Of a stretch of DNA of 64,000 nucleotides, positions 25,367-34,000 are shown piece by piece (position 1 is the stretch's first letter; the number at the start of each line of letters is the position of its first letter). Both the position numbers and the translations under genes were made by a program. The notes beneath the pieces are model-generated. The model made no database searches. It worked only from the letters and a program-made list of their open reading frames with translations, and had not been told where the DNA came from. Source of the DNA: JASHPR01 sp963833885 (GTDB taxonomy: Bacteria > Actinomycetota > Actinomycetes > Streptosporangiales > Streptosporangiaceae); assembly GCA_963833885.1 (NCBI GenBank), contig CAWHZU010000015.1:272008-336007 (forward strand), read 5' to 3'.

Positions 25367-25992
25367 TCCGCCCTGCTCGCCAGTGCGTTCACGGCCGCGG
25401 ACGCGATCGCCGACCCGCCGCGCCGGCCGTGCAGCGTCAGGAACTCGAGGTGCAGCCCATTGTCGGCCAGCGCGGCCTTGGACTCGGCGGCGCCGACGAA
25501 CCCGACCGGCACTCCGATCACGGCGGCGGGCCTTGGTGCCCCGGCCGCGACGATGTCCAGCAGGTGGAACAGCGCGGTGGGCGCGTTGCCGACGGCGACC
25601 AGCGCGCCGTCCAGGCGGTCGCGCCAGAGCTCGACCGAGGCCGCCGTCCTGGTTGTGCCTAGTTCAACCGCAAGCCCGGGCGTCCGCGGGTCGCGCAGCG
25701 TGCACAGCACGTCGTTGCCGGCGGGCAGCCGGGACCTGGTGACGCCCGCGGCCACCATGGACGAGTCGCAGAGCACCGGCGCGCCGGCCCGGAGCGCGGC
25801 CTCGGCCTGCCCGGCGAAGCCCGCCGACCAGGCCAGGTCGCCGACCAGGTCGGTCATGCCGCAGGCGTGGATCATGCGCACGGCAACGCGCTCCAGGTCG
25901 GCGGGGACGCGGGACAGGTCGGCCTCCCGGCGGATGGTGGCAAAGGACTCCCGGTAGATGGCGGCGCCGTCCCGTTCGTATCCGGTCTTCAT
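25363..25992 (-). CDS. cobH: Precorrin-8X methylmutase CobH
   Basis: The 209-residue enzyme has the catalytic His42 in MIHACGMTDLVGDLAW and the later motifs DSSMVAAGV and IGVPVGFVGAAESK. It moves a methyl group from C11 to C12, giving hydrogenobyrinate. The start is the ATG at 25992 (MKTGYERDG); the longer frame adds 37 Arg-rich residues that belong to the overlapping cobG. Four-base overlaps on both sides show a tightly coupled operon. Confidence 0.95.
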   Translation of the reverse strand: MKTGYERDGAAIYRESFATIRREADLSRVPADLERVAVRMIHACGMTDLVGDLAWSAGFAGQAEAALRAGAPVLCDSSMVAAGVTRSRLPAGNDVLCTLRDPRTPGLAVELGTTRTAASVELWRDRLDGALVAVGNAPTALFHLLDIVAAGAPRPAAVIGVPVGFVGAAESKAALADNGLHLEFLTLHGRRGGSAIASAAVNALASRAE

Positions 25993-27155
25993 GCCGGCCT
26001 CGCCCGGGCGCTCAGCTCCGCGCCGTCGCCGAACACCAGCCGGCCGTCGGACGTGGCGACGACCGCGGTGGCGTCGGCGGGCAGGCCGCACCGGCGGCCG
26101 CACCCCGCCCAGTGCACCGCGCCCAGCCCGGGGACGCGCCCGGCCAGCACGCGCACGTCAGCGAGCGACCTGCCGCAGGCCATGCCCGCGCACGCAGTGA
26201 CCGGGGCGAGTTCGTGGCCGTCGCTGACGACGAGTCCCGCATCGTCCAGCCGCTGCAGCGCGGCACCGGCCGGATCGGCCAGCGGGAGCACGATCCGCCC
26301 CGCCGCGGCAAGCCGGGCCACCTCGCCGGGGCGCAGCATGCGCGCGACGAGCCGGACCTGCGCCGTGGTCAGCCGGGCCAGCGGCGCGGCGACCACGACG
26401 AGCTTTTCAGCGTCCGGCACCGCGCCCAGCGCCAGCCGGCCCGTGGTGTCACTCACCGCGGCACCGAGCTCACCTCCGACCGCCGAGGCGACGCCGGCTC
26501 CGCCGTCCGCCAATCCGGCCACGCGCGCGCTGCTCACCCGTGCGTCGGCATCGCTGCTCTCCGACCGCGCCGGTTCCGCTCGCCGCTGGTCGAGGAAGGC
26601 GCGTGCCGCCGCGGCCGCGTGCCGGATCCCGGCTGCTGCCGTGCCGCGCAGGCCCGTGAGTCGGCCGGCCACGACGAGCTCGGCGGCGCCTGAATCAAGC
26701 CGCAGGCCCACGTCGCAGCCGCCCAGCCCCGCATGCCCGGTTCCGTCGTCCAGGCTGAACAGGAACCGCCCCGGCAGCGCAACCAGGGCGGGGTCGCCCA
26801 GGATCGCGCGGTCCAGGGCGCGCACCAGGCCGCGCAGGTCTGGATGGTCTGCCAGGCCGGCCAGCGGGCTCGCGGTGATGTTGCGCGCCCGGTCGTGGGC
26901 GGGCGACGGCATGAGGCCGACCGCGGTGGCGCGGTGCGCCATGCCGGCGGCCGCGTCCGGCTCGATGCCCCGGATCTGCACGTTGCCGCGGGCGGTGAGG
27001 TCGACGCGCCCATCGCCGAACCGGCTGGTCAGGGCGGCCACCGACGCCAGCCGGGCGCTGCTCGCGTAGCCGCCGGGCAGCCGGATCCGGGCGACGAGCC
27101 CGTCGCGCGCCTCATGCAGGTCGAGGATCCCGGGGCATGCGTCACCGGTCGTCAT
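25989..27155 (-). CDS. cobG: Precorrin-3B synthase CobG
   Basis: The 388-residue protein is built like a half sulfite reductase: N-terminal ferredoxin-like domain (RLPGGYASSARLASVAALTS, LTARGNVQIRG), a middle domain with GRFLFSLDDG, and C-terminal cysteines in ACAGMACGRSLAD and VHWAGCGRRCG that would hold a [4Fe-4S] cluster. CobG makes precorrin-3B with O2, so the pathway here is the aerobic one. Residues about 190-215 are a variable Ala/Ser/Arg stretch. It is the first gene of the operon. No cobalamin riboswitch was visible in the upstream 200 bases. Confidence 0.92.
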   Translation of the reverse strand: MTTGDACPGILDLHEARDGLVARIRLPGGYASSARLASVAALTSRFGDGRVDLTARGNVQIRGIEPDAAAGMAHRATAVGLMPSPAHDRARNITASPLAGLADHPDLRGLVRALDRAILGDPALVALPGRFLFSLDDGTGHAGLGGCDVGLRLDSGAAELVVAGRLTGLRGTAAAGIRHAAAAARAFLDQRRAEPARSESSDADARVSSARVAGLADGGAGVASAVGGELGAAVSDTTGRLALGAVPDAEKLVVVAAPLARLTTAQVRLVARMLRPGEVARLAAAGRIVLPLADPAGAALQRLDDAGLVVSDGHELAPVTACAGMACGRSLADVRVLAGRVPGLGAVHWAGCGRRCGLPADATAVVATSDGRLVFGDGAELSARARPA

Positions 27156-27364
27156 CGGCCGCTCGCCAACAAAGTCCCCACGGCAGGCCGACAGTAGCGG
27201 CCGGTAACGCCCTGGTCAACGCCGGGGGGTGCGGTGCTGTCGCGGAGGGCGACTTGCCCGGATGCTCCGTCACCGCACTCAGCTGAGCGATGGCGCGGCG
27301 CCTACCATGGATGGGAGGGCACCCTGGTACCCCTCGTTCGTTGCGATCGCGGGAGGCAACTTTG

Positions 27365-27970
27365 ATGGCCTGGCCAGCGCGCGAGATGGCAGCAGGGGAA
27401 GACCGTGGCCGCTTGCGCACATCCCACGCCGACCGCGACCGCGTCGTCGACACACTCAAAGCCGCATACGTGTATGGCTTGGTGACCAAGGAGGAGTTCG
27501 ACACGCGGGTCGGCCAGACGCTCGTTGCGCGCACCTATGCGGAACTGGCGGCGATTACGGCCGACATCCCTGCCGGGCTGGCGCCAGCACCTCCTCCGCT
27601 CAGCCTCGCACCGGCAAAGGCCAATCCCGCGGCACACGTCAGCCCGGGGCCGGGTGATCGCGCGTTCGGAGCGATGGCCGCGCTTGCGGTGCTGCTGTTC
27701 GCTGTCGCCTGCTTTGCCAGTGACGCGATGACCCCGGTGCTCTTGCTGGGAGCGCTCGTCAGCGCCTTCGTGTCCTTGTGCGCACGGCACCACAACCGAT
27801 CTGGCGGTCAGCTGCCTCCGCAGCAGAAGGTGCGCGGCGGTCCGGAAGCGGGTCGCCGGGTGGGATCTGCTGCACCGGCAGAATGGCCCTTGCGCCCAAG
27901 CAAGCCCTGGCGGCCGGACAGTGCTCAGATGGCACCGCGCCATTCTCTGCGCCCCCAGACGTCCAGCTAG
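27365..27970 (+). CDS. DUF1707 (SHOCT-like) membrane protein
   Basis: The N-terminal part (LRTSHADRDRVVDTLKAAYV, GLVTKEEFDTRVGQTLVART) is the DUF1707 domain common in actinobacteria. A Pro/Ala linker follows, then two adjacent hydrophobic segments (GAMAALAVLLFAVACF and VLLLGALVSAFVSLC) and a basic Gln/Pro-rich tail. The ATG at 27365 is preceded by GGGAGG with 8-base spacing. No biochemical role is established for the domain. It is convergent with the acetyltransferase gene, seven bases away. Confidence 0.8.
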   Translation: MAWPAREMAAGEDRGRLRTSHADRDRVVDTLKAAYVYGLVTKEEFDTRVGQTLVARTYAELAAITADIPAGLAPAPPPLSLAPAKANPAAHVSPGPGDRAFGAMAALAVLLFAVACFASDAMTPVLLLGALVSAFVSLCARHHNRSGGQLPPQQKVRGGPEAGRRVGSAAPAEWPLRPSKPWRPDSAQMAPRHSLRPQTSS

Positions 27971-27977
27971 TGCCGCG

Positions 27978-28517
27978 TTAAGTTACGTTTAACCCGGGCG
28001 GCGTGACCGGGGACCGCATGCCCAGCCACTGCTCGGCGCCCCAGGCCTCGAAACGCTCTGCCTCGGTGAACCCCAGCTTCACAGCGAGGCGCATCGAGCG
28101 GGCGTTGGCGGTCTGGGTGAAGAGCACCACTGGCTCGCCGGGAAGCGCGCCATCCAGCCAGCCGAGTGCCGCTGCACACGCCTCCTCGGCGTACCCGAAT
28201 CCCCACGCCTGCGGCAGGAAGAGGTAACCGAGCTCGGCCTTCCCGGCACAGCGCCGCGTTGCTCTCTTGAGAATGACCTGGCCGATCATGGCCCCGTTGA
28301 GGTCAACGGCGAAGAGGCCGGGGGGCCGCTCGGGCGTTCCGGGCATCTCGCGCTCAAGCTCGTCACGCGGCTGGGGGCCGCCGAGGTACACGCCCACCTC
28401 TGGCGAGGCCAGCAGTTCGATGAACGCCGCGCGGTCCCGGGCCTCGGGCTCACGGAGGACGAGCCTATCGGTCCTGATCGGTTCAGGTGGCCAGGCGACG
28501 GCTCCCAGCTCTGCCAT
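27978..28517 (-). CDS. GNAT family N-acetyltransferase (RimJ/RimL-like)
   Basis: The 179-residue protein has the RimJ/RimL start (IRTDRLVLREPEARDRAAF), the beta strands LFAVDLNGAMIGQVIL, and the acetyl-CoA region ELGYLFLPQAWGFGYAEEA, with NARSMRLAVKLGF near the C-terminus. It would transfer acetyl from acetyl-CoA to an amine on a protein N-terminus or small molecule. The start is the ATG at 28517. Confidence 0.88.
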   Translation of the reverse strand: MAELGAVAWPPEPIRTDRLVLREPEARDRAAFIELLASPEVGVYLGGPQPRDELEREMPGTPERPPGLFAVDLNGAMIGQVILKRATRRCAGKAELGYLFLPQAWGFGYAEEACAAALGWLDGALPGEPVVLFTQTANARSMRLAVKLGFTEAERFEAWGAEQWLGMRSPVTPPGLNVT

Positions 28518-28584
28518 GCGCGCAGGCTAGCAAGTGGCCAACCCACCAAGCGGGCAAACGTGACCTGCTACGGAGGCAGGCAGT

Positions 28585-28655
28585 GATCGCGCCGTCGCCG
28601 AACCGGCCGGCCAGGGCCGCCAGCGACAGCAGCCGGGTGCGGCTCGCGTAGGTGC
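28585..28655 (-). pseudogene. Short relic of a second cobG
   Basis: Read on the minus strand this stretch gives TYASRTRLLSLAALAGRFGDG, which matches CobG's own GYASSARLASVAALTSRFGDG. The DNA is about 85% identical by eye to 27003-27073 over about 68 bases. Flanks do not continue the match, so only a fragment of the N-terminal ferredoxin-like domain survives. It lies in the gap between the acetyltransferase and SWIM genes. Confidence 0.65.
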
Positions 28656-28777
28656 CAGGTCAAGCCGAGCTGGCGCTAGCCAACAACGGTCGCGGGGCCA
28701 ATAACGGGAGCCTTTTGCCCGTCTTTCCGCGGAGCTCCTAAGTGATGAAGCCGGTAATGTCGGCGGGCGGGTGTTCA

Positions 28778-30451
28778 ATGGTTCACATGGCACGGGTTCT
28801 TACATTTACGAAGGATGACCTCAAAGGCGCTGCGGGAGCCAGGTCGTTCGAGCGTGGCCTGGACTATCTCCGCGATGTGGAGGACCTGGACGTTGCCAGC
28901 ACGCAGATCACCGCCTGCGTATACGGCAGCAGCAAGTACCGGGTCTGTTTGGCATTCGGTGACGAAGTGCTCAGCGGGTCCTGCACATGCCCGTACGGCC
29001 AGGAAGGCTTCTTCTGCAAGCACTGCGTTGCTGTCGGGCTCGCGGTGCTGGAGATGGGTGAGGACCTTCCGGTGCTGATCGAGGCCACCAGAGCCGAACG
29101 GCAGGCGCTTGAGTCCTGGCTGGAGTCGCTCTCCAAGAAGGAACTGCTGGCCGAGCTACTCGGGTTGCTTGACGAGGAGCCGGATCTGCGGCGCCGCTTG
29201 GAGCTGCGGGCAGCGTCGGTGAACTTGGATGCCGTGACGGTCCGCCGCGCCGTCCAGGAGCTGATCCTGCTGCCCCGCCGCGGGTACGTCGAGTACAGCG
29301 AGGCTTACGCTTACGTCAACGACGTGCACAGGGCAGCGGCGGCGATTGACGATCTGACCGAGGCTGGGGGTGCAGCGGACGCGATCGGGATCGCGCGTGA
29401 AGCGGTCGCCTTGCTGACCGAGGCGTTTGAGCATGTCGACGACTCCTCGGGGGTGGTCGGCGACGCCACACACGAGCTGCTCGCGGTTCATCTGCGTGCG
29501 TGCGAGGCCGCGCCCCCGGATCCGGTCTCGCTCGGTGACTACCTGGCCGGGCTGCTGCTGCACAGCGACTATGGGTTCGGGCCCGATCTCGCCGACTACA
29601 CCCGGCTGCTCGGTGACAAAGGCTTCGCCGCAGTACGTGAGCGCATAGAGGCCGCGTATTCCCGGAATCCGCAGGATTGGCAGGCGCGGAACCTCATGGA
29701 GTCGCTGGCCAGGGCCGAAGGCGACGTTGATGCGCTCATCGCGATATACGCCGCCCATCTTGATGATCGTGGCTGGAACCACCTTCGTATCGCCGAGGAA
29801 CTCGATGAGAATGGCCGTGGCGGCGAGGCCCTCGTCTGGGCCGAGCGTGGCCTGGCTGAGGCCGCGAATCCGGACCAGCGGCTGGTCGACTATCTGGCTA
29901 GCCGGTATGCGGCCGCGGGCCGGGGTGACGACGTGCTCAGCCTGCGGCGCGATCGCTTCCGCGACGAGCGGACACTGGCCAGCTATCAGGCGCTCCGGGG
30001 CGCCGCCAAAGATTCCGGCGCATGGCCCGCAGAGCGTGCCGAAGCACTCGCCCTGCTAGGCAAGGACGTGCATCGTTCTTCTGGCCGTGTCTTGTGGGGC
30101 TGGGACGGCCCGGTCCTGGTCGACGCGCTGCTCGACGACGGTGATCTGGACGCCGCATGGGAGGCGGCAAAGGACGCCGCTTCGGACGCTCAGTGGCTTC
30201 GGCTGGCTGACGCCTCGGCCGCTACCCGTCCGATTGATGCACTAGCGGTCTACATGAGGGCGATCGCCCCGTTGAAGAGCATGACCGGCGACCGCGTCTA
30301 CCACCGGATGGCGAGCCTGCTGCTCTCCGCGCGCGCCTGCCACGAGACCCTGGGAACGACAGACAAGTTCGCCCGGTACATGACCGGCTTGCGCTTGGAC
30401 CAGAAGCGAAAGCGCAACCTGATCAAGATCCTGGACCAAAAAGGACTCTAG
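28778..30451 (+). CDS. SWIM zinc-finger protein with helical-repeat C-terminus
   Basis: The protein has a SWIM finger (CxCxnCxH) as SCTCPYGQEGFFCKHCVAVG near residues 70-95, which binds DNA or protein. The remaining about 460 residues are helical, with TPR-like pieces (AEGDVDALIAIYAAHL, GGEALVWAERGLAEAA, AASRYAAAGRGDD-like). SWIM proteins often accompany MoxR/VWA or Snf2 genes, but none is next to this one. ATG 28778 and ATG 28787 are both possible starts, neither with a strong ribosome site. The function is unknown. Confidence 0.8.
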   Translation: MVHMARVLTFTKDDLKGAAGARSFERGLDYLRDVEDLDVASTQITACVYGSSKYRVCLAFGDEVLSGSCTCPYGQEGFFCKHCVAVGLAVLEMGEDLPVLIEATRAERQALESWLESLSKKELLAELLGLLDEEPDLRRRLELRAASVNLDAVTVRRAVQELILLPRRGYVEYSEAYAYVNDVHRAAAAIDDLTEAGGAADAIGIAREAVALLTEAFEHVDDSSGVVGDATHELLAVHLRACEAAPPDPVSLGDYLAGLLLHSDYGFGPDLADYTRLLGDKGFAAVRERIEAAYSRNPQDWQARNLMESLARAEGDVDALIAIYAAHLDDRGWNHLRIAEELDENGRGGEALVWAERGLAEAANPDQRLVDYLASRYAAAGRGDDVLSLRRDRFRDERTLASYQALRGAAKDSGAWPAERAEALALLGKDVHRSSGRVLWGWDGPVLVDALLDDGDLDAAWEAAKDAASDAQWLRLADASAATRPIDALAVYMRAIAPLKSMTGDRVYHRMASLLLSARACHETLGTTDKFARYMTGLRLDQKRKRNLIKILDQKGL

Positions 30452-30482
30452 CCTCCTGCGCGGAGTCTCTATCGTCGTGGGT

Positions 30483-30692
30483 ATGACGCAGGTGGACAGG
30501 TTCTCGGTGACGATGCCGCCGGAAGTTGGCGAAGGCGTTCGGCAGGCCGCCGCGCGGCAAGGAATCAGCGTGTCGGCGTGGCTCGCTGAGGCGGCGGCCG
30601 ACCGCCTCAGGAATGAATTGCTCGGTGCCGCATTGGATGCATGGGAGTCCGAAGACGGTCCCTTCGCCGAGACCGAGCTGAACCGGGTATGA
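30483..30692 (+). CDS. Ribbon-helix-helix antitoxin-like small protein
   Basis: The 69-residue protein has a CopG/ParD-type RHH pattern: VDRFSVTMPPEVGEGVRQAA followed by ISVSAWLAEAAADRLRNE, with an acidic tail. Such proteins are usually DNA-binding antitoxins. A reading frame starts at 30689 over the stop (ATGA), as a toxin would, but it ends after 12 residues, so no toxin is encoded. It lies 31 bases after the SWIM gene and just before the cobalamin riboswitch. Confidence 0.65.
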   Translation: MTQVDRFSVTMPPEVGEGVRQAAARQGISVSAWLAEAAADRLRNELLGAALDAWESEDGPFAETELNRV

Positions 30693-30819
30693 GCCATCGT
30701 TTCGCGCGCACCTGGCTGTCTGGCTGAGGGGCAGTGGCATCCCATTTGCAGACGTAGGGACCGTGTCCGGGCGGACGACATGGGGAGTTCGGTTGACGTG
30801 CGCGCTCGGCGTGCGCGAG

Positions 30820-30985
30820 AGTCGGCAGGTACACGCGACGGTTAGCGAGGAAGCCGGTGCGAATCCGGCGCGGTCCCGCCACTGTCACCGGGGAGCAGAC
30901 CCCAGCACGGCCACGGCCCATTCGGGCGGGAAGGCCGGGGCGCGCACCGATCCGGGAGCCAGGACACTCCGGCCGTCGCGACCTT
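30820..30985 (+). promoter_or_regulatory. Cobalamin (B12) riboswitch upstream of cobN
   Basis: The core is plainly visible: AAGCCGGTGCGAATCCGGCG (30851-30870), then GGTCCCGCCACTGTCACCGG containing the B12-box GCCACTGT (30878-30885), a GGGCGGGAAGGCCGGGG arm and GGGAGCCAGGACACTCCGGCC near the 3' end. Adenosylcobalamin binding should hide the cobN start region; the GTG lies about 35 bases further on with GAGAAGGG upstream. A TTGACG at 30793 could be the -35 box. The whole cobN-chlID-cobO-cobB operon should be B12-repressed. Confidence 0.93.
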
Positions 30986-31019
30986 CGACCCGGGGCGAGG
31001 ATCCCGAGAAGGGCCCGTC

Positions 31020-34000
31020 GTGCCTTCAGGACCCAGCGACAGTACCGTCCTGCTGCTGTCCACGTCCGATACTGATCTGCTGGCCGCCAAGGCCAGCGGA
31101 GCCAATTACCGGCTCGCTAACCCCGCACGCCTGGACCCGGCGGATCTTCCGCCGCTGCTCGACGGCAGCGACGTGGTCGTCGTGCGGCTGCTGGGCGGCG
31201 AGCAGGCGTGGCGCGAGGGGCTCGCCGCGCTGCGCCGCCAGCCGCTCCCGCTGATCGTGCTCGGCGGCGAGATCGTCCCGGACGCTGCGCTGATGGCCCT
31301 GTCCAGCGTTCCGGCGGGCATCGCCGCGCAGGCGCACGAGTACCTGGCCCACGGCGGGCCGGGCAACCTCCGCGAGCTGGCCATGTTTCTGGCCGACACC
31401 GTGCTGATGACCGGCCACGGCTTCGCTCCGCCCGAGCCGATGCCCACGTGGGGCCTGCGCCCGTGGCCGCCAGCGGAGGCTCAGCCCGGCGCGGGCGGCT
31501 CACCCGGCGCGGACCGCCAGCCCGGCGAGCCGGAGCGGCCGGTGGTCGCGGTGCTCTACTACCGGGCGCACGAACTGGCCGGCAACACGGACTTCGTCGA
31601 CGCCCTCGCCGCGGCGATCGAGTCCTGCGGCGCACGCGCGATGCCGGTCTGGTGTGCCAGCCTGCGGACCGCGCCGCCGGAACTTCTGCAGGCGCTCGGC
31701 CGGGCCGACGTGCTGGTCGTCACCGTGCTCGCAGCCGGGGGCACGGTTCCGGCGATGTCCCAGGCGGGCGGGGACGACGAGGCGTGGGACACCGGCGCGA
31801 TCGCCGCCCTGGACATCCCGGTCGTGCAGGCGCTGTGCCTCACCTCGCCGCGGGCGCAGTGGACCGATGCGAACGCCGGGCTCAGCCCGCTCGACGCGGC
31901 CACCCAGGTGGCGATACCGGAGTTCGACGGCCGGATCATCAGCGTGCCGTTCTCGTTCAAGGAGACTGGCGAAGACGGCCTGTCGCGCTACGTTCCGGAT
32001 CCGGAACGCGCCGCGCGGGTGGCCGGGACCGCGGTCGCGCTGGCCCGGCTGCGGCACATCCCGCCCGCCGGGCGGCGGATCGCGGTCGTGCTGTCCGCCT
32101 ACCCCACCAAGCATTCCCGGATCGGCAACGCGGTCGGCCTGGACACCCCGGTGAGCACCGTCCGGCTGCTGAGAGCGATGCGTGAGCGCGGCTACGACGT
32201 CGGGCCCGTGGGCGGCCCCGATGCGCTGCCCGGCATCGAGCCACCGGACGGGGACGCGCTGATCCACGCGGTGATCGCGGCAGGCGGCCAGGACCCGGAG
32301 TGGCTCACCGACCGGCAGCTGGCCGCCGCGGCGGTGCGGATCCCGGCCGCGCAGTACCGCGCCTGGTTCGGCCGGCTGCCCGCCGAGCTGCGCACCAGCG
32401 TGGAGAAGGCCTGGGGGCCGCCACCCGGCGAGCTGTTCGTGGACCGGGCCGCCAGCGCCAGCGTCGGCGGCGACCCAGACGGCGACATCGTGCTCGCCGC
32501 GCTGCGCGCGGGCAACGTCGTGCTGCTCGTGCAGCCGCCGCGCGGCTTCGGCGAGAACCCGGTCGCGATCTACCACGACCCCGACCTGCCGCCGAGCCAC
32601 CACTACCTGGCCGCGTACCGGTGGCTGGAGGAGAGCTTCGGCGCGCATGCGGTCGTGCACATCGGCAAGCACGGCAACCTGGAATGGCTGCCGGGCAAGA
32701 ACCTCGGCATGTCCGCGGCGTGCGGGCCCGACGCTGCGCTCGGCAACCTGCCGCTGATCTACCCGTTCCTGGTCAACGACCCGGGCGAGGGCACCCAGGC
32801 CAAGCGCCGCGCGCACGCCACGATCGTCGACCACCTGGTGCCGCCGATGACCCGCGCGGAGACCTACGGCGACCTGGCGCGGCTCGAGCAGCTCATGGAC
32901 GAGCACGCCGCGGTGGCCGCGCTGGACCCGGCCAAGCTCCCGGCGATCCGGGCCCAGATCTGGACCCTCATCCAGGCCGCGAAGCTCGACCACGACCTCG
33001 GCCTGCAGGATCGCCCGCAGACGGAAGAGTTCGATGACTTCCTGCTGCATGTCGACGGCTGGCTGTGCGAGGTCAAGGACGCGCAGATCCGCGACGGCCT
33101 GCACGTGCTCGGCGAAGCGCCCGAGGGCGCAGCGCGCGTCGGCCTGGTGCTCGCGATGCTCCAGGCCCGCCAGATCTGGTCCGGCGGGGCCGGGCTAGGC
33201 GGCCCGGGTGGGCAGGGCGGGGCGGGTGCCGCAGGCGGGACGAACGGCGCCGGCGGCGGAGGCCCGCTGCCGGGACTGCGCGAGGCGCTCGGCCTGGCCG
33301 AGGACGGCACCGCGCCGCGCGCCGCGGTCGACCGGACCGAGGAACAGGCCAGGGCGCTGGTCGAGGGGATGGAGCTCGCCGGCTGGCGGGCCAGCGCGGC
33401 CGCGCAGGTCACCAGCGAGGTCCTCGGCCGCAGCGACGAGACCGTCGAGCGGCTGCTGCGGTTCGCCGCCGACGACCTGATACCGCGCCTGGCCGCGACG
33501 GCCGGCGAGATCGACGCGGTGCTGCACGCGCTCGACGGCGGCCACGTCCCGGCGGGCCCGAGCGGCTCCCCGCTGCGCGGGCTCATCAACACGCTGCCGA
33601 CCGGCCGGAACTTCTACGCCGTGGACCCCAAGGCGGTGCCGTCCCGGCTGGCCTGGGAGACCGGCCAGCAACTCGCCGCCAGCCTGCTGGATCGCTACCG
33701 CGAGGACACCGGTGAGTGGCCGGCCTCGGTCGGGCTATCGGTCTGGGGAACCGCCGCCATGCGGACCTCCGGCGACGACATTGCCGAGGTGCTCGCGCTG
33801 CTCGGGGTGCGGCCGGTCTGGGACGACGCCAGCCGCCGGGTCACCGGCCTCGAGGTCACCCCGCCAAAGGAGCTCGGTCGCCCGAGGATCGACGTGGTCG
33901 TGCGGATCAGCGGGTTCTTCCGCGACGCGTTCCCGCACGTGATCACCCTGCTCGACGACGCGGTCAGTCTGGTCGCCGACCTGGACGAGGACCCGGCGAG

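Noticed and set aside
27156..27364. Possible cobalamin riboswitch upstream of cobG
   Set aside because: CGCTACTGTCGG on the minus strand only loosely resembles a B12-box, and the surrounding conserved core is absent.
31500..33104. Minus-strand open frame of 534 codons opposite cobN
   Set aside because: The plus strand carries all CobN motifs; the antisense frame has only low-complexity Arg/Val/Gln text.
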